Part shown: in pieces, positions 56,004 through 64,000 of the stretch
Position numbering within the stretch: position 1 is the first letter of the stretch
Layout of the letters: each line of letters opens with the position of its first letter
Source: Sthenelais limicola
Taxonomy: Eukaryota > Annelida > Polychaeta > Phyllodocida > Sigalionidae
NCBI GenBank assembly: GCA_942159475.1
Contig: OW804102.1
Span: forward strand, 28,650,873 to 28,714,872
DNA length: 64,000 bases
Reading direction: 5' to 3'
Position numbers and translations under genes: made by a program
The notes under the pieces: model-generated
Told to the model about the DNA's origin: nothing
The model's input: only the letters and a program-made list of their open reading frames with translations
Databases searched by the model: none

Positions 56004-56244
56004 CTTGGGTCAGATCTTCACAAAGTGTACAATCCACCCATCTACACATTTAGTAAATTCTACTAAATTCTACTGAACAATGGCCAATAGTAGGTGCATC
56101 TGAGTACATTTGGTACAGTCCTGATTCAAAGAATTCGTTCGGTTATGTTGAACTGTATTCTGAACCTCATTTTTCTCTTAAATTTTGGATTTTTGAGAGG
56201 ATTTGTGTAAAAAAATTGGACATTTTCAGACGACTTTGCCCATG
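56004..56244 (+). mobile_element. MITE family A copy A22
   Basis: CTTGGGTCAGATCTTCACAA, TCTACACATTTAGTAAATTC, TTCGTTCGGTTATGTTGAAC, and the diverged right end GGACATTTTCAGACGACTTT. Confidence 0.9.
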
Positions 56245-56642
56245 TATATATATACCTACAAGTTGTTAAGTTGTTTGACAAGTCTGCCCACAGCTCGCCT
56301 GCCCGAGCCACTCCGAGCTACTGGCTTATCCAGCCAGACTAACTCAAGTGTCCCCCATAATATCATATATCCATATGCTCTAGACAATCAGTCCGTCATC
56401 AGGCCCCTCCTATAGGCTACCCTGCAGAAGCCAAACCTAATCACTCGCCTTCAGATATATACGTGTATGTATCTATTTACCTGCTGCTATATCTATATAT
56501 CTATGCCTCTAGCATCAGGGAGACTTCAGTCAGACTCAGTCGGCTATTCCAAGTATCCCCAACTGAAATTCATCGACACGAATAACACGGTGCTATATAT
56601 CTATATATCTGCATATATATACATGTATATTGATTAACACCA
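56245..56642. other. stretch without recognised feature
   Basis: Contains alternating TATATC tracts at 56455-56500 and 56590-56630. Nothing else. Confidence 0.5.
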
Positions 56643-56854
56643 GATGGGTCACATCGTTAGAAAATGTACACATTTAGTATTCTGCTAAATTAGACTGGCA
56701 AAAATAGTCTATATACTAGGTACATTTAAGTATATTTGGTATTGCCTGTATAAATTTAAACAATCTGTTCGGTTATGCTTTCTGTCTTAAATTCGGGTTA
56801 TTTGAGAAAATTGGTGAAGGCAAATTGTACATTTTCTGACGACTTCACCCATAT
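56643..56854 (+). mobile_element. MITE family A copy A23
   Basis: GATGGGTCACATCGTTAGAA, ATTCTGCTAAATTAGACTGG, TTTTCTGACGACTTCACCCA. About 30 bp shorter than most copies because of deletions near the left TIR and in the middle. Confidence 0.92.
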
Positions 56855-56992
56855 ACCATTGACTGGGCTCTAAAAGCACACATGGATTCATAAAAGGTCC
56901 AAATAAAGTATTCTTGAACATATAAAACCAAAGTGTCATGCATAGTACCGTTACACACTTATATCCCTAATATCCCTTATATCCCTAAAAAA

Positions 56993-57076
56993 AAGTCATA
57001 GGATTCATTGGGAGACCAAAATCGGGGGGGGGGGGGCAATCGGGGGACAAATCGGCTGTGTGTGGGCAGGGTCTTA
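56993..57076. mobile_element. Foldback element E copy E3, right half only
   Basis: CATAGGATTCATTGGGAGAC, CAAAATCGG, a G run, then ACAAATCGGCTGTGTGTGGG and CAGGGTCTTA: the right arm of E1/E2. The left arm is absent, so the foldback structure is lost. Confidence 0.88.
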
Positions 57077-57482
57077 GTTTCGGAGGGGTTGGGTACAGGG
57101 TTTGTCTGTGGGTGGGGGTGTGAGGGGGTGTGAGGGCGTGGGGGTGAAGGGTACGTGTTTGAATGTTAAACAGTAGGGTACGAATGTGAGCAAGAGTGAA
57201 CGACCGTGGGTGATACATCTTTGTCTCAGTTTTGAGATTCGTACTAAAACGTTAACCAGTGAAAGAAATTCCGTTGTGATAGTCCGAGACCGCATTTGTT
57301 GCAATCATATTATACAATGTGAATATTGGCACTTGGAGTAGACCATGTAGTGAACTGTAATGCTCATGCTACTTATATATGTTCTCTAGACAAAGGGTAT
57401 TCTGGGAGGTTGCTTTATTATGTTTGTCCAGTGATATACTTGTTATGCACGACCTGGTGTCTATCACCATGTATACGGTACA
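57077..57482. other. G-rich patch and unique sequence
   Basis: 57080-57155 holds repeated GGGGTGTGAGGGGGTG-type sequence with G-quadruplex potential on the plus strand. No gene recognised. Confidence 0.5.
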
Positions 57483-57551
57483 ATGTTCTATCCTAACAGC
57501 TCCCTCATCGGCGCCCATTGGTACTTAACCCTGCCTCGTTTCCATATCCAG

Positions 57552-57615
57552 GCCAGAGGACTAGAGCGCCACTACCGGTTGACGCTTCAAACACAGAGAC
57601 ATCTTCCGTCAAGAG
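57552..57615 (+). other. possible 64-nt exon with good splice signals
   Basis: A pyrimidine-rich tract followed by an acceptor (TTTCCATATCCAG, AG at 57550-57551) and a strong donor AAGAG|GTACGT at 57616 bracket 64 bases that are open in the frame giving RTRAPLPVDASNTETSSVKR. The surrounding 57480-57890 is GC-richer than its flanks and has a 134-codon plus frame (57483-57887), an 86-codon plus frame (57518-57778) and a 67-codon minus frame, so coding strand and frame are unresolved. No family is recognised. Chance splice-like sites are common in DNA of this length. Confidence 0.2.
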
Positions 57616-57889
57616 GTACGTGTACAGAGGCGGGAGGAGGATCAACTCCTGGAAGAGCTTTCTCTTTCCATCTTTACCAGCAGACGACTTTTTTCCTCTC
57701 TTACCCACAAGGCAGTTGGATGTTAATCAAACGTCACTTCCTTGGTATACTGAGATTCACCACTCGCCCAATACGTGACAATTACATCAGAGACATTCAT
57801 CTGCTTTCAAACTTGAGCTACCACTGGAATATTATATCCACTACACCGCCTCTCTATCCCCCATGTGATTGTCCTCTGCTTTTATGACA

Positions 57890-60845
57890 GCCTGAATATT
57901 TTATTGAATTATTGCCATCTTTTTTATCCATAATCAAGGAGTCTTGCTCCTTCCTCAACAGCCTACTATACAACGCGTAAGGATATCATGACGTTGGCTC
58001 CAACCCTGTATAAGTATGTATACATACGCCTCCGGAACGACAAGAAGTAGTACAGAAGTTATATGCCTTAGAATTGTATACGAAGACAAAATAAGTTGTC
58101 CTGAGGACTCCATGAAATACGTCCCTCTTGTGACGTAATACTTCAGCCCAGTGGCTGAAACCGGAAAGATACTTATTAGCTGTCGTCCTCATTGTTATAC
58201 ATCTGAATTTCCGGCGGATAGTTTCCAAACATTTCGAAGGACATTTAATGGAAGTAATGACGTGTTCACATGACATCGCGTGACGTCAGATAGAAATCCT
58301 CAGTTGCCGCGCATAGTGTTGGTCGTTAGTAAGGTAGTTGCGATTCACTCAAAATGTCGTCTGCTCGCTATAGATTGTTAAAAGCATCAACTATAAATGC
58401 TCTGCTATAATGAGGCCCGGCTCAGCCACTCGGATGTTTGCACGCAACTACTGAAAGGTTGTCAGACGACAATTTTAAGCCTTAGAGACCTAAAGATTCC
58501 CTGAGATCTCTCGTCGTCCATGTTGATTAGGACTATCTAGGATTAAGATGAAATGAGGGAGAGGGAGATCTAATTTGGATACGGTTTTAATCCATTCAAA
58601 TAGCAGCCATTTGGAATAATGGTCCTGGCTGATGGTTAGAGCTAATCGAAGACGCAAGTCATAAGGCATTCCTGGTCTATGGAGAGTACTCGACGCCAAC
58701 CTCCACCCTCGTGTTCACTCATTCACATCCACACTATGCAAAGGCCGATTCATTAATTATCTGAGAGAATCACTTGGTTTTACTTAAGTGTGTTTCACTC
58801 TCAGCTTTTGCGCTGGAATTGCATAGCAGACGACAACTCAACTGTTTCCCGCCAAAAGGAGGATTACCCCGTGGATATATATACAAATGTATTGAGAGCT
58901 TAACGTGTAGTGTTGTACATCTTCCTAGCCTTCTTCCTCGGCTCCTTTTACTCAATTCATCATCGAAATGGAATCTTTAAGAATAAACATCTCTGGAATA
59001 TACTCCTTATTTACGAGAATATCCTTTATGGTATTTTGTGTTGTGATGCCTAATGGAAGTTTCGTACGATGTCCCCAAGAGGGTAAGTTGGCATTAAGTT
59101 CTTTAATTGTCTTCCTACATGCAACTTCATTTTGGATATTACCCTTCATTTCAGGGACAAATCTCATCGCTTGATTGATATGAACATGTTATGATCGAAT
59201 TGGAAAACTATTTATGGAAAATCACTTTGTTCGGTAAAATCGATAACTTTCAGCGCAATTTCGGGGATTGTCTGGACGAATACAAACAAGGTTGGCACAC
59301 AAATATTTGTATAAAACAACTCTGCTTTCTCCCGTTTCGAATTAAATTTCTCCTCCTTCTCCTCTGCAGCAGCCTTCCTTATTCCACCGGAACTTATTCT
59401 TATCAATTTAATCTCGAATAATTTGATTATTCTAATTAGATATTAAATCAAATTTTAGAACTTGTTCTTGATTAGGAAAAAGAAGCCTTCAACGCCTGGA
59501 GAAGAAAAGAACAGGTCTTGGTCTTGTTCCAGAGGTACATTTCACAAAACATAAATTGCTGATTTCCAATCACGGAAAGGCCGTTTGGTTTTGTCAAACT
59601 TCGTATTTTGTTCCCTAAGCGAATTGCTGTCGCGACAGCGCAGGTAAAAAGTAGCTGGATAAGGGACTTTCCCTTAAGCCATGTAGAATCGAGATTTTCG
59701 TTGGGGGCAATATGCTGATGCAGTCTGACGACTGTACTTATATTTAGAATTGCGAATTTATTGTGTATTTAATGTTGCAAACATTGGAAAAATAGACCCT
59801 AAACTGAGTGAGGTGAGCTGGAAGTGAGAAAGTAAGAGAATGTATGCAGATTATAAAGAAAATCATATGATTCAATTTTCTGCTATTGGGGAAAATGCGG
59901 AAATACCCGTTTTTCCCCATGGACTTCTATAGTGAATAGTAATAAATTTCAGCGGTCCCTGAAATAAAAAGTAATCCAATGACATAATTATGGTTTTGGG
60001 GGGCTTTCCGGGTTCCCACAACAATGTTCTTTCTTAATTCAAAGTTTTAACAAATTCCATCATTCATTCATTTTTTATTAAATACCTTTAATTCTCATTT
60101 CAATAAACAACTCAATCGTTGACTACATATCATCTTCGCACGTGATATTCACTGTTTCAGTTGGTAATTACCAAACCATTTTAACCATTAACTAGTACCT
60201 CTGCCTCGCTTAAATTCACTCAGTCCAGTTTTTCATTGAATATTTCATTTTTAATTCACTTAAAAAAATGACGACTTCTGTCATGACAGTTGTTCTGCCC
60301 TTAAACAGGCCGTCATTCTCACAGAAACTCGAAGTGACAAATTTAATTTAATTTTGGGAGAAATTTGAACCTTTTTACTATTCTGAAAGCATCATATATT
60401 CAATCCACCAACTCCCTAACGTTGGCACGAGCCCCTACTTTCTGAAACAGATTTGCTATTGAAAGCACAAGTACTGAGAAAAAGTAGGCGTTTCCAGGGA
60501 AACCTTACACCTCCAGGTTTTTGCCAGTAACCAGAGGCAGAGTCCGCCTCAGCGTGAAGAATATAGGAGTACGGGAGAAGTAATACAAATAATTAAATCT
60601 AAAAAATGGTGGCAGAAAGGAAACCATACGACTCACGTCACGTCACGTGATCAAAATATGATAGGACGGCACATTTATACAATGTCTCTTGAAGCTGTAT
60701 TCTCAGAAAACATCAAAATATAAATATTTTTTACTTCTCATTTCGATCTTTTGCCATATTTTCTGAAAGTATTTTAGCCAGACTTTCGGACATTTTCAGT
60801 CTGTTGTTTCTGTTTCAAGCTTCCTAAATGTCACAACTGTTTTAC
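57890..60845. other. repeat-poor stretch of about 3 kb
   Basis: No copy of the window's repeat families is visible over nearly 3 kb, the longest such gap. Several frames of 60-96 codons overlap each other on both strands without known motifs (for example 57986-58276 minus, 58490-58699 minus, 58774-58980 plus). It contains the CRE-like cluster at 58131-58288 and an ACGTCACGTCACGTGATC block at 60635-60652 with an E-box CACGTG. Confidence 0.5.
58131..58288 (+). promoter_or_regulatory. cluster of three CRE/ATF-like sites
   Basis: TGACGTAA at 58131-58138, TGACGTGT at 58258-58265 and the perfect palindromic CRE TGACGTCA at 58281-58288, all on the plus strand within 160 bp. The local region is relatively CpG-rich for this window. 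Such sites bind bZIP factors of the CREB/ATF family in animals. No TATA box or gene start can be tied to them, so function is inference. Confidence 0.3.
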
Positions 60846-61032
60846 GACGGCCCGCCAAATTTCTTTGGTGTGATGTTTCCTCTTATTATCGCTCCCCCAT
60901 TCTTTTTTTCTCTCGGCCACTTTAACTTCAAATTGCCATCATGAAACATATAACAGCAGCAAAATATCTAGAAATTCAATCCTATAAGTCAAAGAATGAC
61001 TCAAGTTGGTAAAGTTGCTTTTATCGTCATAG
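60846..61032 (-). mobile_element. Repeat family G copy G4, partial
   Basis: Reverse complement of the G core: GACGGCCCGCCAAATTTC, CTTATTATCGCTCCCCCATT, CTCTCGGCCACTTTAACTTC, ACAGCAGCAAAATATCTAGA, ATCCTATAAGTC. The 3' part of the element is too diverged to place. Confidence 0.75.
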
Positions 61033-61322
61033 TTGAAAATGTAACTTTTAATGGATGTGTGCGATGTGTCAGATGTTAACGGCGTTAACCATGGTGGCCA
61101 AGTTGTTAGCGTATAGAGAAGGAATACACCCATCCCCGAGTTTGATGAACAATTGTAGCTTTGTCCTGATTCTACATATGATATACAGACAATCGTACTT
61201 CAGAACCGCAAGACAGTAAGAATATCCTAACTCACTAATTACCCCCATAATTCCAGGTAACACGTGGTAACAAATTGGTTAAATAATGATCAATGCAGAA
61301 TCAATGCAGAATGACCCACCCA
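61033..61322. other. stretch without recognised feature
   Basis: Nothing recognised. Confidence 0.5.
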
Positions 61323-61656
61323 ACAGGGGATTTGCATAGCCGCCATTTTGAATCTTGATTCGTATGGAATCATGGGACTAATGGTACAATCTAAAATCTA
61401 CTGATAATATGTCATGTTCAGCATGGGCTATTTATTAATGCCCTAATGTCAATATATAAGTGTTATACATGTTTCCATATCATACTTTCCCATCATTCAT
61501 TTGGTTTTCATAGATCATTTATACCAGCTTCGATATTTGTGAAAACATTCTTGCAATTTTCACTAAAATGTTGCCAAATATTTTTATGTCAGATTTCATT
61601 AGAATCTAGCATGCACTGCAACAGACATGCGCATTGGCACATGCAAATCCCCTATT
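61323..61656 (-). mobile_element. Family C copy C6
   Basis: Full length in reverse: CAGGGGATTTGCATAGCCGC at the left, CATGTTCAGCATGGGCTATT, CATTCATTTGGTTTTCATAG, GGCACATGCAAATCCCCTAT at the right. Most of the 161-codon plus-strand frame at 61446-61931 is this element read through, so it is not a gene. Confidence 0.94.
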
Positions 61657-62547
61657 GTAATTGTATAATTTCCCCTATTAGTGAGGTGATACACGATTGC
61701 TACCATTGCAAAGCCGATATTGACAAAGTGTCTTCCGTGACTCTTGCAATTGTAAGATTACGTCCGAGCCATGGCAAGCCCCGTGTGATTCTGGTATGCG
61801 TTTTAATGCAAATATTTAGCAGTCCCTGTTTCACCAAAGTCTTAATCAAGTCAACAATTCAAAGCATCAATAGTATGATCGTATTGGTATTTGATACAAT
61901 ACACATTACATCGTCCTTATATCTAAAATGATTAATATGCATGCTTAATCCATGATTCCTCGAATGCCTCAATACAAGAGATTAGGGAGGTTCAGCAAGT
62001 ATGACTTATACGAAAACGTATCCATATCTCTAATATACAAATATACGTTAAAAGTAAGGAAAAAGGTTCATCAAAACATGGCGGGGAAAAAGTTACGTAA
62101 CATATCAAGCCCCATATTTCATCTCACAATTTATTTTATATATATATAAAAATGCGACCTAAGTCACGAAAGAGATACGGTTACGTAATTGAGATACGTT
62201 TGCTTGCGGAACCTCTCTATTTTCTTTACCAAGCCCCTATTACTAGAAGTTAAATACAATGCACTGATGTGGAGGTAAGGCCAAGTTCAGTCCATTACCA
62301 ATGTTCAGCTTGCATGTGTGCTCAATTACCTACCCTCACCGATGACTCACTTCAAATTTAGAGAAACAATCAATAAATCACTGAACATGTAATAGCTTTT
62401 TGAAAACGGAGAAGCTGATGTGGTATGAATGAATTCAACCTTTCATTACTCCTTTTATTGGTGCAATCATCGTGATACATATCATCTCCAGGTGTATTAC
62501 ATGCCATTGAGATGGAGGTATTATGAATATATCGCATGGGTATCATT
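61657..62547. other. stretch without recognised feature
   Basis: About 0.9 kb, AT-rich. No repeat or gene recognised. Confidence 0.5.
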
Positions 62548-63195
62548 ATGGGTCAGATCGTCAGAAAATGTACAATCATTTGCTTCACATGTTTAATCAA
62601 TTCTGCTAAATCTGGCCGAAAAATGATAACAATTAAGTATATTTGTGTATGTTTGGCATTGCCTTCACTGTACCCGTTGCACATGTAGAACTACAGTGCC
62701 GGACGGGCAGCATGTGTTTCAAATGTGTAGTTCACTGCGCCAGCAACCTACACTTACCCTGTAAAGCATACCACCGTAATGCTAATAGTGCCATAGTAGT
62801 ATTAGAGCCACCTGCGGCGTAGGCAGGGGTTGGTGTAATTCAGGAAGCATAGCTCAGATCGCGGTACATTTTATGGGAAAAAAAGCTGTGAGTCCTGGCC
62901 GACGTGCGAGCTTGCGACCCTCTGCTCTCTATGCCAACATGCTAACCACTACACCATGGCCACAGGTTGAGGAGGCCAGGCTTAATTCTGCAATTGATAG
63001 CAGCTGCGGACCAGAAAGTGACTGAAGGCTCCTGCTAAGCCTACGGCACTGCGCCATTTAACTACCCAACGTGAGGGTGGCCCAAAGCAAAGGCCAATTG
63101 CACTTATTTTGAAGGTGTGTCACCATAGTTCTATGCTTTTTCAGGCGAGTGTTGATTTAACAAATCTGTTCAGTTATATTAAACTGTCTAACTAT
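62548..63195 (+). mobile_element. MITE family A copy A24 split by a 480-bp insertion
   Basis: Left part ATGGGTCAGATCGTCAGAAA, AATTCTGCTAAATCTGGCCG to GTTTGGCATTGCCTTCA, then foreign sequence, then resumption at TGATTTAACAAATCTGTTCA with GTTATATTAAACTGTCT. The right TIR is not found. Confidence 0.88.
62669..63152 (-). mobile_element. insertion in A24 carrying a tRNA-like segment
   Basis: About 484 bp absent from all other A copies. On the minus strand, 62964-62896 reads TGGCCATGGTGTAGTGGTTA then GCATG, an A-box-like tRNA D-arm, and a B-box-like GGGTCGCAAGCTC follows about 30 bases downstream. The segment begins and ends with complementary GGCC. This suggests a tRNA-derived SINE. Short inverted blocks (GCGGCGTAGGCAGG near 62815 and CCTGCTAAGCCTACGGC near 63032) also occur, so a TIR element that captured a tRNA is possible. 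No target-site duplication is clear. Confidence 0.55.
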
Positions 63196-63340
63196 TTTAG
63201 ATTAAGCAAATACGTCTTAATTAATTTTATTTTAAATAAAACATAATATTTATGTAATATCATTATTTTAATATGACTAGGAAAGGTGAAACTACACTGG
63301 TTGGTTCATATCGGTAGGTTAACCTGAGGCCACATCATGA

Positions 63341-63358
63341 TATGTGATGTGTTTCAGG
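63341..63358 (+). mobile_element. Family B terminus fragment
   Basis: TATGTGATGTGTTTCAGG, the first bases of family B only, directly followed by I3. Confidence 0.55.
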
Positions 63359-63534
63359 GCGAGGTGGCAAGTGAACCATGTACGGACGAACTTGTCATTC
63401 CTTTTTACCTTCAGAACCAGCACAGGGTCAGTTTGTTCAAGTATTTCAATAACTAAATAGCACCATTGCAAGGCTTACCACAGAGCTTACAGCAGGCAGT
63501 GAAGACCACCACCCCCAGCCCCACCCACCCTTTA
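63359..63534 (+). mobile_element. Foldback repeat I copy I3, left arm lost
   Basis: GCGAGGTGGCAAGTGAACCA, TTGTCATTCC, TTCAGAACCAGCACAGGG, CATTGCAAGGCTTACCACAG, AGTGAAGACCACC. Right arm and centre match I2, with about 30 bp of extra sequence; the left arm is replaced by the B terminus. Confidence 0.8.
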
Positions 63535-64000
63535 AAGTATTCTTCAGTGAGAAAGATTGTCCCGCCAGCAGTACACTAATTGGCACGTATCCCCTGATGC
63601 TTAACTCTGCCTTCAGACATAATTGGTTCTCTCAGATTCCGCAGCAATGTTCCCCTTGTTACCTCTTTACTTTTGTCTGTTTCTCTCCTTTGTTTAGTAG
63701 TGGGCTTCTATTCACCGACTCTCGTAGTCTCATAACCTTTCGAGTCAAATCTTTATTTCCCAATTGATTGAAGATTGCATTTTCAAAGAGAATGAAATGC
63801 TAAGCCGCTGGATTAAAACTATTGTGAATGAAGCTGGCTTATTCCCTTTCTCGCTATTTCAAATTCGGAATCGCTGATGTTCAATGTTAGAATAATGAAA
63901 TTGTCTTAGCTATGATCTGTACGAAGATTTTATAATACAAATGATGGAATGTAACAGCAGTATTTAAATATTCAAACGTCGTTTACGATAATGTCCGTGG
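63535..64000. other. stretch without recognised feature
   Basis: Nothing recognised up to the end of the window. Confidence 0.5.

Noticed and set aside
61446..61931. 161-codon plus-strand frame
   Set aside because: About the first 210 bp are MITE C6, whose other copies carry stops in this register; the remainder has no motif.

Overview
The window looks like gene-poor, AT-rich nuclear DNA from an animal, most likely a marine invertebrate. I found no operons, no long open frames with a recognisable protein family, no rRNA and no complete tRNA. Nearly all recognisable structure is non-autonomous transposable elements and tandem repeats. One short interspersed element (family D below) resembles, from memory, the 'gagtgagt...tttacgcc' repeats common in gastropod and other mollusc DNA, so a mollusc is my best guess. 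That is an inference and not proven by the sequence.

I defined repeat families by comparing the window with itself; the letters are mine. A: a terminal-inverted-repeat (TIR) MITE of about 240 bp, 24 copies, ends GGGTCAGATCGTCAGAAAAT. B: a TIR element of about 380 bp, 16 copies or fragments, ends TGTGATGTGTTACAGGAAAA. C: about 330 bp, 6 copies, whose ends carry the octamer ATTTGCAT. D: a 183-189 bp SINE-like element with 13-bp target-site duplications, plus one locus where its head is tandemly amplified. E and F: foldback elements. G: about 340 bp. H: long-TIR element of about 300-330 bp. I: foldback with internal 12-bp direct repeats. J: the 3' end of a retroelement with a TAAGA-type tail. 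K: a 1.05 kb unit present twice in opposite orientation. P: a short repeat seen twice.

Layout. 0-5 kb: A pair, K1, B copies and a 9-bp tandem repeat. 5-16 kb: D copies, K2 in inverted orientation, nested J in B, I, A, G, C and the D tandem array. 16-28 kb: A, C, H, E, F and a 32-bp minisatellite. 28-31 kb: two open stretches that are the best, still weak, coding candidates. 32-50 kb: the densest A/B region, with two nested or internally expanded copies, and a short remnant of a non-LTR reverse transcriptase C-terminus near 37.7 kb. 50.9-53.1 kb: two adjacent large tandem arrays (16-bp and 9-bp units). 53-64 kb: more A, B, C, G and I copies, with a comparatively repeat-poor stretch at 57.1-60.8 kb that holds a possible exon and a cluster of CRE-like sites.

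There are no genes here that can be said to work together. The window is best read as a large intron or intergenic region shaped by successive waves of small transposons, in which insertion order can be read from nested copies.
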